NCBI GenBank assembly: GCA_046756405.1
Contig: JBHHWH010000007.1
Location: 1 to 44,917, forward strand
Length of the DNA stretch: 44,917 nucleotides
Reading direction: 5' to 3'
From: JBHHWH01 sp046756405
Lineage (GTDB): Bacteria; Actinomycetota; Acidimicrobiia; Spongiisociales; ZC4RG35
Shown in pieces: positions 16,373 through 23,406 of the stretch (position 1 is its first letter; each line of letters opens with the position of its first letter). Under the pieces are notes generated by a model. The model was given only the letters and a program-made list of their open reading frames with translations, was not told the DNA's origin and did no database searches. The translations under genes and the position numbers were made by a program.

Positions 16373-18331
16373 ATGCCCAACCGCCTGGCCCAGGCCACCT
16401 CCCCCTACCTCCTCCAGCACCAGGACAACCCGGTCGACTGGTATGAGTGGGGCGAGGAGGCCTTCGCCGAGGCCCGTCGCCGTGACGTTCCCATTCTGTT
16501 GAGCGTCGGCTATGCCGCCTGCCATTGGTGCCACGTGATGGCCCATGAATCCTTCGAAGACCCCGAAACCGCGGCGCTGATGAACCGGCTGTTCGTCAAC
16601 GTCAAAGTCGACCGGGAGGAGCGACCGGACGTGGATTCGATCTACATGGAAGCGGTGCAGGCCATGACCGGCCAAGGGGGCTGGCCGATGACCGTCTGGC
16701 TGGACCATCAGGGACGGCCCTTCTTCGCCGGTACCTATTTCCCCAAGGAACCCCGCCCGGGCATGCCGACGTTCCGCCAGGTCATCGAGGCCATCGCCGA
16801 GGTCTGGAGGGACCAGCGCGACCGGGTGGCCGCCCAGGCAGAGAGCCTGGTCGAGGCGATTACTCGCCAAGCGCCTCCTGGTGCCCTTCCCACCGACGAC
16901 GGCTTCGAAGTGACCTGCCGCCAGATCCTCGCCGCCCATGACAGCCAGTTTGGTGGTTTCGGCCGGGCCCCCAAGTTCCCCCAACAGCCGGTCCTGGAGT
17001 TCCTGCTTCGAGTGCACGATGCGCCGTGGGCGACCGGAGCCGGTGAGGCCGTGGCCCTCACCCTGGAACGCATGGCGAAGGGCGGAATCCACGACCATCT
17101 GGGAGGAGGGTTCGCCCGCTACTCCGTTGACCGGCACTGGCTGGTCCCCCACTTCGAGAAGATGCTCTACGACAACGCCCAGCTTGCGCGCCTCTATCTG
17201 TGGGCGGGAATGGAGCTAGACCGGCCCGACTTCCTCGCCGTCGCCAGACACACCCTCGAATACATGCTGGCTGACCTCCGTCACCCCGACGGCGGCTTCT
17301 ACAGCTCCGAGGACGCCGACTCTGAAGGCGTGGAGGGGAAGTTCTACGTGTGGAGCCTGGACGAGTTCCGGAATGTCCTCGGCTCGGACGCCGAAGAAGT
17401 GGCCGACTTATTCGGAGTCAGCGAGGCCGGCAACTTCGAAGGGGCCAACATCCTCCACATCGCCGGAAACGAACCTCCCCCGGGTCTGGAAGAAGCGAAG
17501 CGCGAGCTGTTCAAGGCCCGGTCCAGGCGGGTCAGGCCAGGACTCGACGACAAGGTGGTCGCCTCCTGGAACGGCCTCGCCATCCGTGCCTTCGCCGAAG
17601 CGGGAGCGGCGCTCGGCGACGCCCAGTATCTCGGGACCGCGCGGAAGGCGGCCCGGTTCGTTCGCGACCATCTGGTCGTAGACGGGGTTTTGATGCGCTC
17701 CTGGCGGGAAGGACGGACCTCGGTGCCCGCATTCCTCGACGACCATGCGGCCATGGCCCTCGGTTTCTTCTCCCTCTACGCCGCCACCGCGGAGCAGGAA
17801 TGGTACCGGGCAGCCATGGAGCTGGTGGCTGAACTGGACCGCTTCGCCAACCCCGCCGGTGGTTTCTACGACACCCCCGATGATGGGGAGCCCCTGGTGA
17901 AACGGCCGGTGGACCAGACCGACAACCCCCTGCCCTCAGGCAGCGCCATGGCAGCCGAGGCGCTCGTTCTCGCCTCCCTCTACACCGGCGAATCCGTCCT
18001 CCGGGAAAAGGCTGAGACGACCCTGGCGGCCGCAGGTCTACTGATGGCCAAATACCCTTCGATGGTGGCCCACCACCTCTCGGTTGCCTACACCCTCGGC
18101 CGTTCCCGGGAGCTGGCCGTGGTCGGCTCCGACTGGCCCCGGTTCGCCGCGGTCTACTGGCGACGTTTCCGACCCGAGGTCGCCTTAGCTCCCAGCCCCG
18201 AGCCCACCGACGAGGTGCCCCTCCTGGCGGGCCGAGGGGAGGAAGGCCACACCCTGGCCTACGTCTGCCGGGGTTTCGTCTGCGACCTTCCCACCGACGA
18301 CCCGGAGGTGCTTGCGGGCCACCTTGCCTAG
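16373..18331 (+). CDS. Thioredoxin-fold DUF255 protein (YyaL / SPATA20 family)
   Basis: A 652-residue protein. The N-terminal thioredoxin-like domain starts with the conserved N-R-L-A-Q-A-T-S-P-Y-L-L-Q-H and carries C50-H-W-C53 in the redox position, followed by V-D-R-E-E-R-P-D-V-D and G-G-W-P-M-T-V-W. The rest is an (alpha/alpha)6-barrel like N-acylglucosamine epimerases and glycosidases (G-G-F-Y-S-S-E-D-A-D-S-E-G, then S-W-N-G-L-A-I). Family function is not established. ATG 16373 lies eight bases after TACCTT (16359-16364), so it appears leaderless. The VOC gene follows at once. Confidence 0.93.
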   Translation: MPNRLAQATSPYLLQHQDNPVDWYEWGEEAFAEARRRDVPILLSVGYAACHWCHVMAHESFEDPETAALMNRLFVNVKVDREERPDVDSIYMEAVQAMTGQGGWPMTVWLDHQGRPFFAGTYFPKEPRPGMPTFRQVIEAIAEVWRDQRDRVAAQAESLVEAITRQAPPGALPTDDGFEVTCRQILAAHDSQFGGFGRAPKFPQQPVLEFLLRVHDAPWATGAGEAVALTLERMAKGGIHDHLGGGFARYSVDRHWLVPHFEKMLYDNAQLARLYLWAGMELDRPDFLAVARHTLEYMLADLRHPDGGFYSSEDADSEGVEGKFYVWSLDEFRNVLGSDAEEVADLFGVSEAGNFEGANILHIAGNEPPPGLEEAKRELFKARSRRVRPGLDDKVVASWNGLAIRAFAEAGAALGDAQYLGTARKAARFVRDHLVVDGVLMRSWREGRTSVPAFLDDHAAMALGFFSLYAATAEQEWYRAAMELVAELDRFANPAGGFYDTPDDGEPLVKRPVDQTDNPLPSGSAMAAEALVLASLYTGESVLREKAETTLAAAGLLMAKYPSMVAHHLSVAYTLGRSRELAVVGSDWPRFAAVYWRRFRPEVALAPSPEPTDEVPLLAGRGEEGHTLAYVCRGFVCDLPTDDPEVLAGHLA

Positions 18332-18340
18332 GGTTTGGCC

Positions 18341-18799
18341 ATGCCTCGGCTACGCCTCAACCACGCTGTCCTATTCGTCTCCGACCTGGAGAGAGCCAAG
18401 GCCTTCTACACCGACGTGCTCGGGTTCACTGTTGTGGCCGATGAGGTGGCGCTGAGGGCGGCCTTCCTCCGAGCCCCAGGGTCGGAAAACCACCATGACC
18501 TCGGACTTTTCACCGGGGCGGGTCCTAAGCCGCCGCGGGGAGTGGTGGGTCTCTACCACCTGGCCTGGCAGGTGTCGGACATCGCCGACCTGGCTACTTT
18601 CAGAGACGCCCTGGTAGAAGCGGGAGCGTTTACCGGGCAGTCCCACCATGGGGCCACTATCTCCCTCTACGGAGCCGACCCCGACGGCAATGAGTTCGAG
18701 ATCATGTGGATGCTGCCGAGGGAAGCCTGGGGCGAGTACGAGGACCGGGGGGTGGTCATGCCCCTCGACCTGGAGGCGGAGATAGCCCGCTGGGGCTAA
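18341..18799 (+). CDS. VOC (glyoxalase/bleomycin resistance) family protein
   Basis: A 152-residue protein of two beta-alpha-beta3 modules: L-N-H-A-V-L-F-V-S-D-L-E-R-A-K-A-F-Y-T-D-V-L-G-F at the N-terminus and a C-terminal G-A-D-P-D-G-N-E-F-E-I. Likely metal ligands are H at the start of the first module, H in L-Y-H-L-A-W and E of F-E-I, as in extradiol dioxygenase or glyoxalase-type members. The substrate is unknown. ATG 18341 is preferred over TTG 18335 because TAGGGT (18329-18334) ends six bases before it. Its 3' end overlaps the convergent MBL gene by four bases. Confidence 0.87.
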   Translation: MPRLRLNHAVLFVSDLERAKAFYTDVLGFTVVADEVALRAAFLRAPGSENHHDLGLFTGAGPKPPRGVVGLYHLAWQVSDIADLATFRDALVEAGAFTGQSHHGATISLYGADPDGNEFEIMWMLPREAWGEYEDRGVVMPLDLEAEIARWG

Positions 18800-19578
18800 C
18801 CGGCATCCAGTGCCCGCTCCAGGGCAGAGCGCATCACCTCTGCGGCGTACGGCCCGTGGGTGATGGCCTCTTCTAGGCGCATCTCTCCGGCCACCACGAA
18901 CGAAGCCAGAGCGGCCACTTTGGTCAGCTCTGCAAGTTGGTCGTCTACCGCATGGCGATCCATGACACTTCCGTGACCGGGGACGACGAGTTCGTCGTCT
19001 CCGATAGCCGCTTCGAGGGTGACCGGCCACTCCACGGGGTAGGCGTCGACGAACACCGGAGGGGCTCCCTGCTCTACGAGATCGCCGAAGAAAGCCACCC
19101 TGGCGTCGGTCACCCGGATCACGATGTCCGAGTCGGTATGCGCCCGGCCATGATGGCTGAGTACGACCTCCCTGCCGATGTCGAGCGACACCTGTTCCGA
19201 GAAGGTCTTCTCCGGAGGAACGATGGTCACTTCCTCTATCTCGTCTCTTCGCTCAGGAGGAAACCATCCGAGGGCGTCTACTTTCATCTGCTCAGGGTTT
19301 TCGAGGAGAACCTGACGGCATCGGTCGTGGCCCCAGATATCGGCGTGGACGAACCGGGCGTTGCCGAAGGTGTGGTCCCAGTGCCAATGGGTGTTCACCA
19401 CCCAGTGCACCGGCAGGGACGTGAGAGTCCGCAGTTCGCTGTTCAGCTCGTCGGCTTCACGGTGCGACGCCCTGGTGTCCACCACCAGGACTCCGTCATC
19501 GCCCACGACAACGCCGACGTTGAGGTCGAGGAAGGTGTAGCGGCGCCGGTAGACGCCGTCGGCCAGCTCGTCGAACAT
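18796..19578 (-). CDS. MBL-fold metallo-hydrolase
   Basis: A 260-residue metallo-beta-lactamase-fold protein. The metal motif H-W-H-W-D-H is at 64-69, preceded by V-V-N-T; further ligand candidates are H in S-H-H-G-R-A-H-T-D and H in V-V-P-G-H-G-S. This pattern matches quinoprotein-relay-like and generic MBL hydrolases; the substrate cannot be inferred. It has no signal peptide. ATG 19578 follows TAGTCT (19586-19591, minus strand) by seven bases, so the mRNA appears leaderless. Confidence 0.88.
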   Translation of the reverse strand: MFDELADGVYRRRYTFLDLNVGVVVGDDGVLVVDTRASHREADELNSELRTLTSLPVHWVVNTHWHWDHTFGNARFVHADIWGHDRCRQVLLENPEQMKVDALGWFPPERRDEIEEVTIVPPEKTFSEQVSLDIGREVVLSHHGRAHTDSDIVIRVTDARVAFFGDLVEQGAPPVFVDAYPVEWPVTLEAAIGDDELVVPGHGSVMDRHAVDDQLAELTKVAALASFVVAGEMRLEEAITHGPYAAEVMRSALERALDAG

Positions 19579-19628
19579 GCTCGCCAGACTAGAGACTCAA
19601 TGCCGGCGGCACGCCGGACAGGTGGCCC

Positions 19629-20516
19629 TCACACCGGGGCGGAAACCCGCTCCTGTAGGGCCCCCGCGGAGGCGAGCACATAGGTCACCCAGAGGGCGTC
19701 GGCCAGGGCCAGGTGGGTGAGCTGAAGCCAGAGGGGAGTACCCAGGAAGACGTTGAGTGCTCCGGTGACCAGCAGCACCGCCACCAGGGCTACCAGGGAC
19801 CGACCCACACTGGACCTACGCTGTCCCCAGCGGATCGACAGCCACCAACCGGAGGCCGCGGCGAGAACCGCCAAGATCGGATGGGCGATACGCAGCCTGG
19901 TGAGGAAGTGGCTCGCCGCCGTGTAGTCGAAACTGAAGGGGTCCTTGGGGAACAGGGTGTCGGCCAGGGCAGTGACCGCCCCGCTGGCGGTGACGACCAC
20001 CAGCGCTAGGCCGCCGGCGATAACCGCGGCCTTCACCCGCGGCTCCACCTCTCTGACGAAGGGCCGTCCACCCGACAGCCAGAAGGCGGTGAGGGTCAGG
20101 GCAGCGAGGAGGAACAGGGTGTTGACCAGGTGGAGCGGAACCGACACCACCCGGGCCACCGAGGTGTCCGACGCCACCCACTCGGCGACCACGATGAGAG
20201 CACCGATCAGGGCTTCGATCACGATGGCCACCACCGACAGGCCGGCGCCGAGGCGAGCCGGATGGCCCTTGTTTCGATCCCGCCAGACAAGCACCGCGAG
20301 GACCACCACGAGGATCAAGGCGGCGCCGCTGAAGGCACGGTGGGTGAACTCGATGGCGGTGGGGCCCACCAGCTCCGGGGTCAGCTCCCCCTGACAGGCC
20401 GGCCAGGAAGGCCCACACCCGGCGCCGCTTCCGGTGGCACGGACCAGGCCACCGAGCAGGATCACCACCACGTTGAAGATCAACACGAACCAGGCGTAAC
20501 GGGCCAGGGATGGCAT
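19629..20516 (-). CDS. ctaA: Heme A synthase (COX15/CtaA)
   Basis: A 295-residue eight-helix membrane protein that oxidises the C8 methyl of heme O to make heme A for cytochrome aa3 oxidase. Conserved histidines that bind heme are visible in E-F-T-H-R-A-F-S-G (H59), V-P-L-H-L-V-N-T, R-I-A-H-P-I and L-T-H-L-A. The extracytoplasmic loop holds the Cys pair G-A-G-C-G-P-S-W-P-A-C (C34, C41) seen in Bacillus-type CtaA. ATG 20516 follows TAACCT (20526-20531, minus strand) by nine bases. No ctaB or cox gene is in the window. Confidence 0.93.
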   Translation of the reverse strand: MPSLARYAWFVLIFNVVVILLGGLVRATGSGAGCGPSWPACQGELTPELVGPTAIEFTHRAFSGAALILVVVLAVLVWRDRNKGHPARLGAGLSVVAIVIEALIGALIVVAEWVASDTSVARVVSVPLHLVNTLFLLAALTLTAFWLSGGRPFVREVEPRVKAAVIAGGLALVVVTASGAVTALADTLFPKDPFSFDYTAASHFLTRLRIAHPILAVLAAASGWWLSIRWGQRRSSVGRSLVALVAVLLVTGALNVFLGTPLWLQLTHLALADALWVTYVLASAGALQERVSAPV

Positions 20517-20575
20517 GGCAGCGGGAGGTTAGAGCCGGGCAGCGGTTATGCCGTCGCTGTGCCAAGATTCGACCC

Positions 20576-20728
20576 ATGACCGCCCTCACCGCCTCGATCG
20601 TCCCCGTGCTCGCGGCCCATACCACCGACAACTACGTGATAGCGGGGATCCTTACTACGGCGGCTGCCGTCATCGTCATCGTCCTCATGCTCGCCGTCTC
20701 TTCCTCAGAAGACGACCGAGGCTCCTAG
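20576..20728 (+). CDS. Possible 50-residue single-helix membrane protein
   Basis: An ATG at 20576 opens 50 codons with one strong hydrophobic helix (I-A-G-I-L-T-T-A-A-A-V-I-V-I-V-L-M-L-A-V) between a short polar N-terminus and an acidic tail (S-S-S-E-D-D-R-G-S). AAGATT six bases upstream fits a leaderless -10 weakly. It lies divergent from ctaA and 12 bases before the cystathionine-synthase gene. The membrane-helix pattern and position support coding, but the size is small and I know no homologue. Confidence 0.5.
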   Translation: MTALTASIVPVLAAHTTDNYVIAGILTTAAAVIVIVLMLAVSSSEDDRGS

Positions 20729-20740
20729 CCTCCGCACCTG

Positions 20741-21694
20741 ATGGAGGTCTTCGAAGACGTAACAGGTGCCATCGGCGGCACTCCCCTCGTCCGGCTCTCC
20801 CGGCTGCATCCCACCGGCAACCTTGTGGCCAAGCTCGAGTTCATGAACCCAGGCGGCTCGGTGAAAGAGCGCATCGCCATCTCGATGATCGACCGAGCAG
20901 AGCAAGAAGGTCTCCTCAGGCCGGGGGGAACGATCATCGAACCGACCTCCGGGAACACCGGCGTGGGCCTGGCGATGGTGGGGGCGGTGCGGGGATACCG
21001 GGTGATCTGCACCGTCCCCGACAAGGTCTCCCAGGAGAAGAGGGATCTTCTTCGAGCCTACGGAGCCGAGGTGATCGTCACTCCCACAGAGCTGGGACCC
21101 GAAGATCCCGACTCGTATTACGGGGTGGCGAACCGGCTCACCGCCGAGATCGAAGGCGCCTTCCAACCCAACCAGTATTTCAATCCGGCCAACCCCGAGG
21201 CCCATTACCGGACGACGGGACCTGAGATATGGAAGCAGACCCAAGGACAGATCGACTGCCTGGTCGTGGGCGTGGGTACCGGCGGCACGATCACCGGCGC
21301 CGGCCGCTATCTCAAGGAGCAGAAGCCTGAAATCGAACTGGTCGGTGCCGACCCGGAGGGCTCCATCTACACCCAGGGACCCGACGGGAACATCCACCAG
21401 TACTACGTTGAAGGTGTCGGCGAGGACTTCTACCCGGAAACCGTGGATCTCGACCTGATCGACCGGTTCATCGAGGTCACCGATGCCGAATCCTTCGCCA
21501 CGACCCGCCGCCTAGCCCGAGAAGAAGGCATCCTCACCGGCGGCTCAGGTGGTATGGCCGTCCATGCAGCCATCGCCGTCGCCGATGAGGACCCGTCACG
21601 GCTGGTGGTGGTGATCGTCCCCGACTCGGGACGGGGATACCTCTCCAAGGTCTTCAACGACGACTGGATGAGTGACCACGGATTCGAGACGTGA
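20741..21694 (+). CDS. Cystathionine beta-synthase-like PLP enzyme lacking the regulatory domain
   Basis: A 317-residue fold-type II PLP enzyme. The Schiff-base lysine is K42 in G-G-S-V-K-E-R, the phosphate/carboxylate loop is T-S-G-N-T-G, and G-T-G-G-T-I-T-G binds PLP phosphate. V-G-A-D-P-E-G-S-I and V-E-G-V-G-E-D-F-Y-P resemble cystathionine beta-synthase more than O-acetylserine sulfhydrylase. It would condense serine and homocysteine, or make cysteine; both are possible. Unlike mycobacterial Rv1077 it stops at the catalytic core with no C-terminal CBS domains. It may be cotranscribed with the small ORF upstream. Confidence 0.88.
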   Translation: MEVFEDVTGAIGGTPLVRLSRLHPTGNLVAKLEFMNPGGSVKERIAISMIDRAEQEGLLRPGGTIIEPTSGNTGVGLAMVGAVRGYRVICTVPDKVSQEKRDLLRAYGAEVIVTPTELGPEDPDSYYGVANRLTAEIEGAFQPNQYFNPANPEAHYRTTGPEIWKQTQGQIDCLVVGVGTGGTITGAGRYLKEQKPEIELVGADPEGSIYTQGPDGNIHQYYVEGVGEDFYPETVDLDLIDRFIEVTDAESFATTRRLAREEGILTGGSGGMAVHAAIAVADEDPSRLVVVIVPDSGRGYLSKVFNDDWMSDHGFET

Positions 21695-21722
21695 GGAACC
21701 CCCGCCGCATGGCGGGGGTTCC
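21695..21722 (+). terminator. Strong hairpin after the cystathionine-synthase gene, probably bidirectional
   Basis: A perfect 12-base-pair stem (GGAACCCCCGCC / GGCGGGGGTTCC, loop GCAT) begins right at the stop codon (TGA 21692-21694). No U-run follows on either strand, but the stem is very stable. It would also end any minus-strand RNA coming from the structured region above it. Confidence 0.8.
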
Positions 21723-21833
21723 CGAAAGCGTCGGCTGAGGCGTTTCTCGACAGCGTCGCCGCGACTGGACTAGGTCCGCGGTAGCCAGAGCCGGGTGGTC
21801 CGAGTTGGAGTCGCCACCTGTCCCAACGGGGAC

Positions 21834-21861
21834 GAGCGGCGCCTAGCGGTCAGCGCCGCTC
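21834..21861 (-). promoter_or_regulatory. Hairpin over the mini-ORF stop codon
   Basis: A perfect 9-base-pair stem, GAGCGGCGC / GCGCCGCTC, with a 10-base loop whose first three bases (minus strand TGA, 21850-21852) are the stop codon of the 15-codon ORF. A ribosome at the stop would open the 5' arm. Confidence 0.55.
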
Positions 21862-21897
21862 AGCGCTCGACCACCTCCAGAGTCCAAGAACTTTCAT
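21850..21897 (-). CDS. Mini-ORF encoding a 15-residue peptide behind an extreme Shine-Dalgarno
   Basis: ATG 21897 begins MKVLGLWRWSSAERR and stops at TGA 21850-21852. The sequence AGAAAGGAGGTGGTCC (minus strand, 21907-21922) matches the complement of the usual 16S rRNA 3' tail at 15 of 16 positions, far stronger than any other site in this window. The ATG is 9 bases below the end of that match. The peptide is basic and has two tryptophans close together. Whether the peptide or the act of translating it matters is unknown. A leader peptide is one option; the downstream stop hairpin fits that. Confidence 0.45.
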   Translation of the reverse strand: MKVLGLWRWSSAERR

Positions 21898-21979
21898 ATG
21901 CCGTTGGGACCACCTCCTTTCTCTGGTCCGCCCAGTTTGGCACGAAGATTCGACTGTGGGGAGGGATTTGCGGGACAGA

Positions 21980-22597
21980 TCAGAGGCGAAGGGTGCCGAT
22001 GAAGGCATCCCACCAGGCGGAGAAGGCTTCCAGGCCCCGGTCCAGGGCCCAGAGGAGAGCGACGATGAGGGCCACGAAGGCGACTGCCGTGGCCAGGTAC
22101 CTGACCCGGTAGAGCTGGCGCTGGCGGGGATCTTCGAGATAGGACACGTCGGTGGCGGCCGCCGGAGGCAGAGTGAGCACCTGGGGTGCCTGCCCGGGAG
22201 TGAAGGCAGGCTCTGGAGACGAGGTCGCGGGAGCCGAATCCGGGCGAGGGGGCTCACGGGGCTCCGTTTCTTCGTCTGAGGCCGGAGGCGGCACGGTCTC
22301 TACCCCTTCGGGTTGTTCCGCCTCCGGTGCCAGCTCCGCCAGCACCTCTTCCACGGTGGGGCTGGTCTCCATCTCGGGTCGCTTCAGATCGAGTTTGTCG
22401 AACAGGATCCGTTCCTCGATTCCGAGTACGGCGGCGACAGCAGCCACCACCCCGGGATCGTTGGGTCGGGTCCTGTCGCGTTCCCAGTCGCGGATGGTCG
22501 AGGCCGAGCGCCCCACCAGCTCTCCCAGCTTGGTCTGGCTCAGACCCAGCTTGGTGCGCCGGTAGCGGATCGTCCGACCGAAACTTCGTTCGGGCAT
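21980..22597 (-). CDS. Helix-turn-helix protein with C-terminal membrane anchor
   Basis: A 205-residue protein. Residues about 7-65 form an Xre-type HTH (G-L-S-Q-T-K-L-G-E-L-V-G-R-S-A-S-T-I-R-D-W-E), followed by a Pro/Glu-rich linker (about 78-145), a single hydrophobic helix (about 166-186) and a short C-terminal tail with W-W. The N-cytoplasmic HTH plus one helix recalls RodZ, but the HTH here is a canonical DNA-binding type and the extracytoplasmic part is only about 18 residues. I infer a membrane-tethered regulator. A TAGCAT box lies 10 bases above the ATG. Its 3' neighbour on the strand is the mini-ORF. Confidence 0.75.
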   Translation of the reverse strand: MPERSFGRTIRYRRTKLGLSQTKLGELVGRSASTIRDWERDRTRPNDPGVVAAVAAVLGIEERILFDKLDLKRPEMETSPTVEEVLAELAPEAEQPEGVETVPPPASDEETEPREPPRPDSAPATSSPEPAFTPGQAPQVLTLPPAAATDVSYLEDPRQRQLYRVRYLATAVAFVALIVALLWALDRGLEAFSAWWDAFIGTLRL

Positions 22598-22648
22598 CGG
22601 TGAGTAAATGCTATTCGCGACCTGGAAGGTTCCCTAAGACCGAGGACC

Positions 22649-23101
22649 TCAGTTGGTTCCGCTTATCACGGCGATGACCAGCTCGGTGTTGTCTCCGCTC
22701 TCGGCGACGGTGATGTGGATCGTCTGACCCTGGTCCTCGATGATCCAGGTGGCAGCTCGTGGTTCCTCTGAAGTCGCCTCGAGGACGATCTTCTTGCCGG
22801 TGACGAAGTCGCCGTAGAACACTTTGATCGGACCGAACTCGGCCTGGGGGTAGGTGACCGCCACGGAGGTACCGTCGTCCTGGTCGAGGACCATCTTGAC
22901 GGTGCCACCCTCGTAGACAGGAACGGAGAAGTCGGCCGGGATGCCGGTCTCGGTGCCGTCCGGGGCCGACGGACCCTGCTCCTCGGCGATGGTGGACGGA
23001 GCGGGGGACTCTCCTCCGCTGTCGGCGATCTCCCCGGTGGAGCAGGCGGTGAAGGCCAGCAAAAGCGCGACGAAGGCTGCACTCGCCTTCTTGGTTCTCA
23101 T
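22649..23101 (-). CDS. Lipoprotein of unknown function
   Basis: A 150-residue exported protein. The N-terminus is M-R-T-K-K, then a hydrophobic run to L-L-A-F-T-A-C20, a plausible lipobox for lipid attachment at C20. A Ser/Gly/Pro-rich spacer follows, and a beta-rich domain (about 50-150) with no motif I recognise. A possible ribosome site AGGGG lies about 10 bases above ATG 23101. It is divergent from the tRNA-Sec. Confidence 0.75.
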   Translation of the reverse strand: MRTKKASAAFVALLLAFTACSTGEIADSGGESPAPSTIAEEQGPSAPDGTETGIPADFSVPVYEGGTVKMVLDQDDGTSVAVTYPQAEFGPIKVFYGDFVTGKKIVLEATSEEPRAATWIIEDQGQTIHITVAESGDNTELVIAVISGTN

Positions 23102-23186
23102 TCATGACCCCTGTCGGTGACTGCCTGGCGAGGATAACGACGCCGCCGGACTGTGCCGCACGCGGTCTATTGGCCGGGGAACTTCC

Positions 23187-23192
23187 TAGTCT
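23187..23192 (+). promoter_or_regulatory. Likely -10 box of tRNA-Sec
   Basis: TAGTCT, of the same TANNNT form as many -10 boxes here, ends 12 bases before the first base of the tRNA. No clear -35 box is visible. Confidence 0.45.
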
Positions 23193-23204
23193 CGACCCAA
23201 CCAG

Positions 23205-23297
23205 GGAGGCGCCTGGACGCCTGGTGGGTCCCCCGGTCTTCAAAACCGGTGAGAGGCAGATTCTGTCTCTGGCGGGTTCGATTCCCGTTCGCCTCCG
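23205..23297 (+). tRNA. selC: tRNA-Sec (anticodon UCA)
   Basis: A 93-base tRNA with the anticodon loop C-TTCA-AA (anticodon TCA) on the stem CCGGT/ACCGG. The features are those of a selenocysteine tRNA: a long acceptor arm (GGAGGCG / CGCCTCC, G discriminator), a D arm that can form six pairs with one bulged G and a four-base TGGT loop, a long variable arm (GAGA…TCTC with CAG/CTG inside) and T loop TTCGATT. Acceptor plus T stem give 13 pairs, drawn as 7+6 or 8+5 with one C-U mismatch. The 3' end is followed by CTA, so CCA is not encoded. No selA, selB or selD lies in the window. Confidence 0.93.
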
Positions 23298-23406
23298 CTA
23301 TAGCTCCGCTACAGCTCCGGCTCACCCGCCCAGCCCGACGCCATCTCCCCGCCAGACGGCTCCGCCGCCACCCTGGCAGACTCGAAATGGCTACCTTGTG
23401 TCAACC

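Larger units (their letters stand above)
21723..21979. other. Gene-free stretch with a candidate structured RNA on the minus strand
   Basis: About 260 bases between the cystathionine-synthase terminator and the end of the HTH gene. Read on the minus strand it holds a very strong ribosome binding site (21907-21922), a 15-codon ORF (21850-21897), a 9-base-pair hairpin spanning that ORF's end (21834-21861), a GTCCC/GGGAC hairpin (21820-21833), and the short palindrome GGACCTAGTCC (21767-21777). No open frame of useful length continues beyond it. The features suggest an RNA with a translated leader, but no known family was recognised. Confidence 0.45.

Noticed and set aside
21795..22112. 105-codon plus-strand frame over the mini-ORF region and HTH end
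   Set aside because: Arg/Thr/Ser-rich, no start signal, and overlaps the HTH gene antisense.
23104..23406. N-terminal extension of the FNR gene through the tRNA-Sec
   Set aside because: The extension reads through a structured tRNA and is Arg/Pro-rich without homology; ATG 23407 has a good -10 at the right distance.
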